The notes under the pieces: generated by a model
The model's input: only the letters and a program-made list of their open reading frames with translations
Told to the model about the DNA's origin: nothing
The model's database searches: none
Translations under genes and position numbers: made by a program
DNA from: CAYOBW01 sp964402115
GTDB lineage: Bacteria; Verrucomicrobiota; Kiritimatiellia; UBA8416; CAYOBW01
Direction: 5' to 3'
DNA length: 7,628 nt
NCBI GenBank assembly: GCA_964402115.1
Contig: CAYOBW010000329.1
Location: forward strand, 1-7,628
Part shown: positions 1 through 5,616 of the stretch, piece after piece
Position numbering within the stretch: position 1 is the first letter of the stretch
Layout: every line of letters starts with the position of its first letter

Positions 1-74
1 CGCCGTCCCACGTAGGCCGGTCCTCCCGGGCCGGCCGTGATACGTGCCGGCGGGATGCCTGTGCGTACGGCATA

Positions 75-91
75 ACGGCGGGGGCCGCCGT
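75..91. repeat. Perfect 7-bp GC hairpin
   Basis: ACGGCGG (75-81) and CCGCCGT (85-91) form a perfect 7-bp stem with a 3-base GGG loop. There is no T run on either side, so it is not a canonical intrinsic terminator. It may be a dispersed palindromic repeat or a structural element between genes. Confidence 0.45.
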
Positions 92-148
92 CTCCAGCCT
101 GCGGTCCCGCATGCCGCCATTCTCCACCGACAAGGGATCGCCCTGGAG

Positions 149-166
149 CCGGCGGTCCTCCGCCGG
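149..166 (-). terminator. Hairpin after the toxin gene, possible terminator
   Basis: CCGGCGG (149-155) and CCGCCGG (160-166) make a perfect 7-bp stem with the 4-base loop TCCT. Read on the minus strand it begins 37 bases past the toxin stop codon, where transcription of the toxin-antitoxin operon would be expected to end. It lacks a following U tract, so termination would have to rely on the stem alone or on Rho. The location supports a terminator; the missing U tract argues against the classical type. Confidence 0.4.
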
Positions 167-203
167 TAGACCACACCGTGCAGCTGCTGCCATGCTGCAA
201 CGT

Positions 204-629
204 TCACGCCAGTTCCCACGGATTCAACAGGAGCACGCCAGTTGCAGCCATATCGCGCGTATTGCGAGTGACAACGACCATGCCATGCACCAGCGCGGTG
301 GCGGCAATCAACCCGTCCAGCACGGGCACGACAAGCCCCTGACGCTCAGTCGCCGCGGTGATCATGCCCCAGCGTTCGGCAACTTCCTCGTCGAGCAGCA
401 GCCAGCGACCCGCGAAGCGCAGTTTGAGATCGTGATCCAGCCAGTTCTCGAGCCGCAAACGCTTGCGACTGTTCGGCAACCGTGCGATCCCCTTGCGAAG
501 TTCGCCCAGCGTGAGCACGCTCAGGAAGAGGTGCTCCTCCTGTTGCGCCTCCACCCACTCCGCGACGGCGGGTGCTGGTTGCAGTTGCGCCAGTTCCGAA
601 ATGACGCAGGTATCCAGAATGTACTTCAC
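204..629 (-). CDS. vapC: PIN-domain toxin ribonuclease, VapC/FitB type
   Basis: Likely a Mg-dependent endoribonuclease, the toxin of a type II toxin-antitoxin pair acting in the cytoplasm on RNA. With a GTG start the protein has 141 residues, normal for the family. The acidic PIN residues are visible: D6 in LDTCVISEL, E43 in TLGELRKGI, D105 in VLDGLIAATA, and N123/D126 in TRNTRDM. The end, LLLNPWELA, is also typical. The first motif has Cys8 where many relatives have Asn (LDTN). The GTG is chosen because it overlaps the antitoxin stop as GTGA, has a GAGAGG ribosome site 7 bases upstream, and puts the conserved VKYILDT at the N-terminus; an in-frame start farther up would add unmatched residues. 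Expression should be coupled to the upstream antitoxin. The family is near certain; the RNA target cannot be read from sequence. Confidence 0.93.
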   Translation of the reverse strand: MKYILDTCVISELAQLQPAPAVAEWVEAQQEEHLFLSVLTLGELRKGIARLPNSRKRLRLENWLDHDLKLRFAGRWLLLDEEVAERWGMITAATERQGLVVPVLDGLIAATALVHGMVVVTRNTRDMAATGVLLLNPWELA

Positions 630-883
630 AACGGGACCTCTCGCCCGGCATCCCGGCTGCGCACCAGCCACCGCGGATCGAGGTCAGCCAAAGGGGACTT
701 GCCGAAGAAACTCACGAGGCCCTGCCCCTCTTCACGACGCGTCAACTGACGGAACTGCTCGACAGCCACGACCACCACCATGGGCCGCCCACGACGCGTC
801 ACGGTTTGCGGCCCCTGACGGCACGCTCGCTCGACCACCTCGCTGAAACGTCCCTTCGCATCCTGCAATGCCCAACTTGCCAT
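626..883 (-). CDS. Phd/YefM-family antitoxin of the toxin pair
   Basis: Antitoxin of 85 residues that should bind and neutralise the adjacent PIN toxin and repress its own operon. Residues 1-50 (WALQDAKGRFSEVV, then GPQTVTRRGRPMVVVVAVEQF) match the Phd/YefM DNA-binding and dimerisation fold. Residues 53-85 form the variable toxin-binding tail (SFFGKSPLADLD, ending GREVPL), a tail pattern common in antitoxins paired with FitB/VapC-like toxins. The ATG at 883-881 is chosen because AAAGGAG lies 5 bases upstream; a TTG five codons earlier would fall before the ribosome site. Its TGA stop overlaps the toxin GTG start by 4 bases, indicating translational coupling. It is Phd/YefM-like rather than the AbrB-like or ribbon-helix-helix type found with many VapC toxins, so I leave the symbol open. 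Confidence 0.92.
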   Translation of the reverse strand: MASWALQDAKGRFSEVVERACRQGPQTVTRRGRPMVVVVAVEQFRQLTRREEGQGLVSFFGKSPLADLDPRWLVRSRDAGREVPL

Positions 884-888
884 GGCAA

Positions 889-895
889 CTCCTTT
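889..895 (-). promoter_or_regulatory. Ribosome binding site of the antitoxin gene
   Basis: On the minus strand AAAGGAG sits 5 bases before the ATG at 883-881. It decides the start codon in favour of MASWAL over the in-frame TTG upstream at 898-896, which lies just before the ribosome site and so could not use it. Confidence 0.75.
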
Positions 896-897
896 CA

Positions 898-920
898 ACT
901 AGTCAGCCTAGTCTGTACAG
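898..920 (-). promoter_or_regulatory. Probable antitoxin operator: two adjacent palindromes
   Basis: Two inverted repeats lie next to each other between the promoter and the antitoxin ribosome site. CTGTACAG (913-920) is a perfect 8-bp palindrome with the core TGTACA, which established work on YefM-YoeB describes as the core of YefM operator sites. Beside it, ACTAG (898-902) and CTAGT (908-912) form a perfect 5-bp inverted repeat with 5 bases between. CTAGTC also occurs as a direct repeat at 899 and 908, a 9-base period. The TGTACA palindrome overlaps the predicted -10 element, so bound antitoxin would block RNA polymerase. Binding itself is inferred. Confidence 0.5.
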
Positions 921-940
921 GAAACATCTGAAGGAGTCAA
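912..940 (-). promoter_or_regulatory. Predicted sigma70-type promoter of the toxin-antitoxin operon
   Basis: Read on the minus strand, TTGACT (940-935) matches five of six bases of the -35 consensus. After a 17-base spacer comes TACAGA (917-912), a weak -10 with three of six matches. The distance to the antitoxin ATG leaves room for a short leader with the ribosome site. The promoter lies between the end of the beta-galactosidase gene and the antitoxin, so the operon need not depend on read-through. Promoter consensus in this organism is unknown, so confidence is moderate. Confidence 0.4.
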
Positions 941-970
941 CGGCCAATGCTCACACGGCCAATGCTCACA
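941..970. repeat. Perfect 15-bp tandem duplication over the beta-galactosidase stop codon
   Basis: CGGCCAATGCTCACA occurs at 941-955 and again, directly adjoining, at 956-970. The second plus-strand copy contains the TGA stop of the beta-galactosidase (968-966 on the minus strand) and its last codons; the first copy repeats that TGA in frame 15 bases downstream. The duplication therefore leaves the encoded protein unchanged but provides a backup stop. It looks like a recent replication-slippage event, as the copies are identical. Confidence 0.9.
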
Positions 971-3900
971 GCACCGGCTCCAGCACGAGCCTGTGGCGGT
1001 ACTCGCGGTTGGCGGGCAGGCGGTACTGGCTGTGCACCTGTGCGCCCCAGCTGTCGTCGCCGCCCACGCCCATCTGGCGGAAGTCGAGGTTGACGGTCAG
1101 CGCGCCCGAGGGCTGGATCTCGTACGGGTGCTTGCGCGACTCGAGTTCGGCCTGTTTGAACGGCCAGGCGCTGAACTCCAGCACGGGCTCGCCCACGGCC
1201 CGGAAGCCCAAGCCCCGCTTGTCGGTGAAGCTCACCCACCGCACGTCCGTGCGCTGGCCGGTCTCGCTCGGCTCGGTGTATCCGTACCAGAGACTATCGG
1301 CGGGCGCCTCGTACAGCCCCACCGCGGCGCCGCTCTTGCGGTCCCAGTAGTTCTCGTGCGGCCCGCGCCCGAACCAGCGCGCCTGCGCGAGATCGGCAAC
1401 AACCTCCAGTTGCAGGCCGACGCGGGGCACATCCGGCAGCTTGCCGGCGGGCAGGAGCGCGTGCTCGATGGCGATGCGGCCGTCGCCGTACACGGTGTAC
1501 GCGATCTCCCCGCGGCTCTCGCCCGCGGGCAGCGTATACGCCACCGTCACGCGCGCGGCGCGCGGATTCGCGTCCGCCAGCGTGGCCTGCGTCACCTTCC
1601 GCTGCGCGCCCGCCGCGCGCCACACGCCGTGCCGCCCGCCGAAGCCGTTGCCGCGGTCGTTGTCGGTCGGCGCCCGCCAGTAGTTCGGCGTCAGCGGCCC
1701 GGCCAACAGCTCGCGCCCCTTGACCGACCACCCCTCGAGCGCGCCGCTGGCCTTGCCGATGCGCACCACCACGTCACGCGCCGTGAAACGCCATCCCGCC
1801 GCGTCCTCGGTCACCTTGAGCGCAGGCAGCGTGTCCACGGCCGGCGCGACCGCGGGCGGCACGGTCAGCGGGACGGGCACCTGCTCCCACGCCACGACGT
1901 GCCCCTGCGGCGCCCACGGCGTCCCCGCGGGCAGCGCAAAGGTGAGCGTGAGGAAGTACTCCGCGCCGGGCTTGGGCCGCACGACCTTCAGCGGAACCGT
2001 CACGTCCTGCGCGGCGCCGGGCGCAATCGCGAGCCGCCCGAGGGTCCCCTGCTGGAGGCCGATGCCATTCTCCTCGAGCTTCCAGGTCGCCTCGAACGCG
2101 TCGAGCGCGGTGAAGCAGTAACGGTTCTCGATCCGCACACGCCCTTCGGCGGGGGCCACAGGCGTCACGGCGACGTTCTGGTAGCACTTCTTGACTTCCC
2201 AGTAGTGCGGCTGCGGCGTGCGGTCGGCCTGGATGAGCCCGTTGCAGCAGAAGTTGTCATCGTTCGGCTGATCGCCGAAGTCGCCGCCGTAGGCCCAGTA
2301 CCACTCCGGCGCGCCGGCCGATCGCGGCTCCTGCCGCAGCTCCCGCAGGTCCACGTCGAGGACGAGGCCGTCGCGCTCGCGGGCAGCCTGCGCCAGCGCG
2401 GCCGGCGGCAGCGCGCGGTTCCAGATCCGCACGGTCTGCACCACCAGCGAGCTCACGCGGTCGCGCTCTTCGGAGTTCCGGCCGATGTTGACCGGAAAAG
2501 CGCTCGGCTGCAGCGGCGTCGCCAGCGGCTTTTCGGCTACCTGCTGCCCGTTCACGAACAGCCGCATAGCCTGCCCGTCGAAGGTCGCCGCCACGCCGAC
2601 CGGCTTGTCCGCAAAGCCGGCAGCCACGCCAGCCGAAAGGTCACTCCACGCGCCCGTCCAGAGCACGAACACGAGCCCCTTGTTGTCGAGCCGCAGTTCG
2701 TACTGGTGGTCGCCCTTCGACACGATCGGCGCGAACGCGCCCTCGCAGCGCCCCTGGATGACCGCCTCGATCGTCAGCGCCGTGGTCAGGTTCAGGGCCG
2801 GCGCGTCCGGGAACTCCACCGTGCCCTGCACGCCCTGCCCCTCGACGCGCCGCCCGCGCACCTTGCCGGTCAGCTTACCCGGCGAACGGTCCGCGACCGC
2901 GTACGTCTGGGGCACCGGCCGGCGGATGCCCTGGTTGACCCAGTCCCAGATACAACCGCCCTGGAGGTACGGCGTTTTGTTGAACGCGTCCCAGTAATCG
3001 GCGAAGTTGCCCTCGCTGTTGCCCATGGCGTGCATGTACTCGCACTGGATCAGCGGCCGCGTCTGCGGCTTGGAGGCGTAGGACAGCATCTCGCCGATGG
3101 ACATGTACATCGGGCAGAAGATGTCGGTGTTCCGCGCGTGCCCGGCGCGCTCGTACTGCACGGGGCGGCTGGCGTCGCGCTGCTTGATCCAGTCGTAGGT
3201 CTTCTCGAAATTGACGCCGTTGCCGGCCTCGTTGCCGAGGGACCAGACGATGATGCAGGGGTGGTTCTTGTCCCGCTCGACCATGCGGATCGTGCGGTCC
3301 AGGTGGGCGGCCGCCCACGACGGCACGTGCGCAAGCGACTCCTTGCCGTACCCCATGCCGTGCGACTCCACGTTGGCTTCGTCGATCACGTACAGCCCGT
3401 ACTCGTCGCAGAGGTCGTACCACTCCGGCACGTTCGGGTAGTGGGCGGTGCGCACGGTGTTGATATTGCCCTGCTTCATCAGACGGATGTCGTTCAGCAT
3501 GCCCTCGCGCGAGACGTGCTGCCCCTGCTCGGGATCGTGCTCGTGGCGGTTGACGCCCTTGACCATGATCCGCTTGCCGTTGACGAGCAGGTTCCCGTCC
3601 TTGAGCTCGACGCGCCGGAAGCCGATCCGCTCCGCCAGGGCCTCCAGCGTCGCGCCCGCGGCATCCTGCAGGGTCAGCACCAGCGTGTAGCGGTTCGGCT
3701 GTTCGGCCGACCAGAGCCGCGGCGCCGTGACCGGCAGCTCCAGCCGGAACGTTTCCGCGCCGGCAGGCGCCTGCGGCGCGCCGGCCACCTCGCCAACCGC
3801 CGCGCCGCGATCGTCGAGCAGCCGGGCCAGCACCTTCACGGCGCCCGCCGGGGCGCCCGGCGCGCGCTGCAGCTCGCCCTGGACCACCAGGCGCGCGTCA

Positions 3901-4691
3901 CGGCAGGCGTCGTCGAGCAGGGTCTGCACCTCGAAGTCGCGCATGTGCACGGCGGGCGGGGCCCAGAGGTAGACATCGCGAAAGATCCCGCTCAGGCGCC
4001 AGAAATCCTGGTCCTCGAGGTAGCTGCCGTCGCACCAGCGATACACTTCGACCGCGAGCGTGTTGGCGCCGGCCTGGAGGTACGGCGTGACGTTGAACTC
4101 CGCGGGGGTGCGGCTGTCCTTGCTGAAGCCCACGTAGCGCCCGTTGATCCAGAGGTAGAAGAACGAGCTCACCCCGTCGAAGCAGAGGTAGACCGGCCGT
4201 CCGGCCCAATCCCCGGGCACGCTGAAATTACGACGATAGGCGCCCACGGGGTTGCGCTCGTCGTAGGCCGTGAAGTGGCGGGGCGGCTCCGCGGTCACGC
4301 GCGGCCACTGGACGGCGAACGGATAGCGGATGTTGGTGTAGATGGGCGTCCCGTAGCCACGCATTTCCCAGTTCGAGGGAACGTCGATCGTCTTCCAGCC
4401 GCTGACGTCATAGCCTGGCGCCTGGAAGCCCGTCGGGCGCCCCTCGGGGTTCGGCGCCCAGCGGAAGGCCCAATCGCCGTTCAGTAAGCGACAGTACGGG
4501 GACTCCTTGCGCGGGGTCCGCAGGGCCTGCGCGGCGTCGGCGCAGGGCATCAGCGTGGCGTGGGGCCGCTCCCGGTTCAGCCCGACCAGCTCGTGGTTCT
4601 CCCACTCCTTGCCGGTCGGCGCCTCCTGGGCGGGCGCCCCCGCCGGCACAACCGCAAGACCGATGACGAACACAAGCACGTAGCGCAACAT
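966..4691 (-). CDS. lacZ: Secreted LacZ-type GH2 beta-galactosidase with inserted LamG domain
   Basis: Hydrolyses terminal beta-galactosides, probably in the periplasm or outside the cell. It has 1241 residues against about 1020 for E. coli LacZ; a signal peptide and an inserted domain explain most of the excess. Order: signal peptide 1-21 (cut after APA), sugar-binding domain about 65-245, immunoglobulin-like domain about 246-358, TIM barrel from about 360, LamG insert about 612-786, barrel end and WAYGGDFGD segment 799-835, a beta domain, then the C-terminal small-chain domain about 960-1238. The acid/base is E488 (WSLGNEAG) and the nucleophile E551 (CEYMHAMGN). Also kept are H383 (NRHEH), H417 (TAHYPN), metal-site E442 and H444 (ANVESHGM), F814 and W1215 (GGDDSW). 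The ATG has AGGAGG 11 bases upstream. The fold and chemistry are clear; the natural substrate is not. Confidence 0.95.
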   Translation of the reverse strand: MLRYVLVFVIGLAVVPAGAPAQEAPTGKEWENHELVGLNRERPHATLMPCADAAQALRTPRKESPYCRLLNGDWAFRWAPNPEGRPTGFQAPGYDVSGWKTIDVPSNWEMRGYGTPIYTNIRYPFAVQWPRVTAEPPRHFTAYDERNPVGAYRRNFSVPGDWAGRPVYLCFDGVSSFFYLWINGRYVGFSKDSRTPAEFNVTPYLQAGANTLAVEVYRWCDGSYLEDQDFWRLSGIFRDVYLWAPPAVHMRDFEVQTLLDDACRDARLVVQGELQRAPGAPAGAVKVLARLLDDRGAAVGEVAGAPQAPAGAETFRLELPVTAPRLWSAEQPNRYTLVLTLQDAAGATLEALAERIGFRRVELKDGNLLVNGKRIMVKGVNRHEHDPEQGQHVSREGMLNDIRLMKQGNINTVRTAHYPNVPEWYDLCDEYGLYVIDEANVESHGMGYGKESLAHVPSWAAAHLDRTIRMVERDKNHPCIIVWSLGNEAGNGVNFEKTYDWIKQRDASRPVQYERAGHARNTDIFCPMYMSIGEMLSYASKPQTRPLIQCEYMHAMGNSEGNFADYWDAFNKTPYLQGGCIWDWVNQGIRRPVPQTYAVADRSPGKLTGKVRGRRVEGQGVQGTVEFPDAPALNLTTALTIEAVIQGRCEGAFAPIVSKGDHQYELRLDNKGLVFVLWTGAWSDLSAGVAAGFADKPVGVAATFDGQAMRLFVNGQQVAEKPLATPLQPSAFPVNIGRNSEERDRVSSLVVQTVRIWNRALPPAALAQAARERDGLVLDVDLRELRQEPRSAGAPEWYWAYGGDFGDQPNDDNFCCNGLIQADRTPQPHYWEVKKCYQNVAVTPVAPAEGRVRIENRYCFTALDAFEATWKLEENGIGLQQGTLGRLAIAPGAAQDVTVPLKVVRPKPGAEYFLTLTFALPAGTPWAPQGHVVAWEQVPVPLTVPPAVAPAVDTLPALKVTEDAAGWRFTARDVVVRIGKASGALEGWSVKGRELLAGPLTPNYWRAPTDNDRGNGFGGRHGVWRAAGAQRKVTQATLADANPRAARVTVAYTLPAGESRGEIAYTVYGDGRIAIEHALLPAGKLPDVPRVGLQLEVVADLAQARWFGRGPHENYWDRKSGAAVGLYEAPADSLWYGYTEPSETGQRTDVRWVSFTDKRGLGFRAVGEPVLEFSAWPFKQAELESRKHPYEIQPSGALTVNLDFRQMGVGGDDSWGAQVHSQYRLPANREYRHRLVLEPVL
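2334..2858 (-). other. LamG/concanavalin-like lectin domain inside the beta-galactosidase
   Basis: Residues about 612-786 of the beta-galactosidase are absent from E. coli LacZ and read as a LamG-type jelly roll: FPDAPALNL, LTIEAVIQ, IVSKGDHQYELRL, VGVAATFDGQAMRLFVNGQ, VNIGRN and a closing VRIWNRAL. The insert interrupts the catalytic region between GGCIWDWVNQ (578-587) and WAYGGDFGDQPND (799-811), which in E. coli LacZ are joined by a short loop. The barrel continues in the same frame on both sides, so this is a true nested domain and not a frameshift or assembly join. It may bind glycan or shape the substrate entrance; that role is inferred. Confidence 0.8.
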
Positions 4692-4885
4692 GGCCTTCCC
4701 CTCCTCCTACGCGGAGCACACCCCGCCGGCCACGCACCGAACGCCGGGCTCATCCGCGGGGAGGTACTCTACGGGCAAAGCGCGCCAGGAAAAAGCGAAT
4801 TCTCCTTGCCAGCAGCCCCGCAACCTGCCTTAATCGCACCCAATCGGTGGCATTTGACTGCCGACCAGCAAAACAGGAGATCGAC
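4692..4885. promoter_or_regulatory. Divergent intergenic region between the beta-galactosidase and thioredoxin-like genes
   Basis: This 194-bp stretch must hold start signals for both flanking genes. For the minus-strand gene, AGGAGG (4708-4703) is a strong ribosome site, and a weak promoter candidate is TAGAGT (4771-4766) with a poor -35 (TTTTTC, 4794-4789) 17 bases away. For the plus-strand gene, a possible promoter is TTGCCA (4806-4811), an 18-base spacer and TTAATC (4830-4835), and AGGAG (4875-4879) lies 6 bases before the ATG. I saw no strong operator palindrome, so carbohydrate-responsive control cannot be assigned. Confidence 0.4.
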
Positions 4886-5461
4886 ATGACACGCACAACA
4901 ACCGTTTCGATACTATGCAGCCTGGGCCTGACCCTGGGTTGCGGACCTTCCCATTCCGCCGACCAGGCCGCACCCGCGGCCGCCACGCCGGCCGTGGCCG
5001 CCGCGCCGGCCGCCGGCGCCGTGGCCATCCCGCCGACGTGGCTGGAGACGGCGCTCGGCCCGGAGCTGGTGCTGGCGGACGGCACGAAGGTGGCTACGTC
5101 CACGCTGGCCGGCAAGCAGATCGCCCTCTACTTCTCGGCTCACTGGTGCCCGCCCTGCCGTCAATTCTCGCCCGTGCTCGTGAAGACTGCCAACGAATGG
5201 GCGGCGGCGAACAAGGCAATCGCCGTCGTGCTGGTCAGCGGCGACCGCGACGCCGCGGCCATGAGCGCCTACATGCAGGAGCTCAAGATGCCCTGGGCGG
5301 CCGTGCCTTTCGACAGCGCCGCGCGGACCCAGCTGTCGCAGCAGCACGGCGTGCAGGGCATCCCCGCGCTGATCGTGCTCGACGCCACCGGCAAGGTGCT
5401 CACGCGCGAAGGCCGTGCCAGCGTGACCGGCAAGGGCGCCGCCGCCGTCGACGGGTGGTGA
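4886..5461 (+). CDS. Exported thioredoxin-fold protein, nucleoredoxin/TlpA-like
   Basis: Probable thiol-disulfide oxidoreductase outside the cytoplasm, 191 residues. Residues 1-19 form an export signal ending LTLGC; Cys19 could be lipidated, although Thr at -3 makes the lipobox imperfect. An Ala/Pro-rich linker (about 27-50) would tether the catalytic domain away from the membrane. The thioredoxin domain spans about 52-191: LYFSAHWCPPCRQFSP with active-site C88 and C91, AVVLVSGD as the next strand, and the cis-proline at P160 in GIPALIVLDATGK. SAHWCPPCR and the short tail after TREGRASV resemble nucleoredoxin/tryparedoxin-like proteins more than cytochrome-maturation TlpA. The ATG at 4886 is preferred over an upstream in-frame GTG because AGGAG lies 6 bases before it and translation then begins with the signal peptide. 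It appears monocistronic. Its redox partner is unknown. Confidence 0.9.
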   Translation: MTRTTTVSILCSLGLTLGCGPSHSADQAAPAAATPAVAAAPAAGAVAIPPTWLETALGPELVLADGTKVATSTLAGKQIALYFSAHWCPPCRQFSPVLVKTANEWAAANKAIAVVLVSGDRDAAAMSAYMQELKMPWAAVPFDSAARTQLSQQHGVQGIPALIVLDATGKVLTREGRASVTGKGAAAVDGW

Positions 5462-5495
5462 GCGGCAACGCGCGGGTCGGACACGCACGACACGT

Positions 5496-5514
5496 GGCGG
5501 CAGGCACTGCTGCC
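5496..5514 (+). terminator. Hairpin after the thioredoxin-like gene, possible terminator
   Basis: GGCGGCAG (5496-5503) pairs with CTGCTGCC (5507-5514) through eight pairs including one G-U, with a 3-base loop, beginning 34 bases past the stop codon. The position suits a terminator, but only two bases remain before the N gap, so any U tract cannot be seen. Confidence 0.4.
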
Positions 5515-5516
5515 GG

Positions 5517-5616
5517 NNNNNNNNNNNNNNNNNNNNNNNNNNNNNNNNNNNNNNNNNNNNNNNNNNNNNNNNNNNNNNNNNNNNNNNNNNNNNNNNNNNN
5601 NNNNNNNNNNNNNNNN
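5517..5616. other. Scaffold gap of 100 N
   Basis: Exactly 100 N, the conventional filler for a gap of unknown true length. It hides the start codon, ribosome site and promoter of the fucose isomerase gene and possibly whole genes. Adjacency of the thioredoxin-like gene and the isomerase therefore cannot be assumed. An open frame reading through the N run joins an out-of-frame translation of the thioredoxin gene to the isomerase and is not a real protein. Confidence 0.97.

Larger units (their letters stand above)
1..203. other. Non-coding, palindrome-rich flank downstream of the toxin gene
   Basis: No convincing gene lies here. Open frames crossing it are shadows with no recognisable protein. 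The stretch holds a cluster of GC-rich inverted repeats. A large imperfect one spans about 1-52: CACGTA plus GGCCGG at 9-20 pairs with CCGGCC at 31-36 and TACGTG at 41-46, with an unpaired GTGA at 37-40, and CGCCG at 1-5 can pair with CGGCG at 48-52. Two tight perfect hairpins follow at 75-91 and 149-166. They could be terminators, dispersed palindromic repeats, or both. What lies left of the window is unknown. Confidence 0.6.

Noticed and set aside
111..749. Plus-strand open frame of 212 codons opposite the toxin
   Set aside because: Antisense shadow of the PIN toxin and antitoxin; no protein motif and no ribosome site seen.
941..970. The 15-bp tandem repeat as part of a CRISPR or iteron array
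   Set aside because: There are only two adjoining copies with no spacer and no further copies nearby, so a simple slippage duplication is the better reading.
993..4487. Plus-strand open frame of 1164 codons
   Set aside because: Lies wholly antisense to the beta-galactosidase, whose frame has clear catalytic motifs. The product is low-complexity Arg/His/Val-rich sequence without recognisable domains.
4847..4885. Upstream GTG start adding 13 residues to the thioredoxin-like protein
   Set aside because: It would put charged residues before the signal peptide, and AGGAG lies ideally placed for the ATG at 4886.
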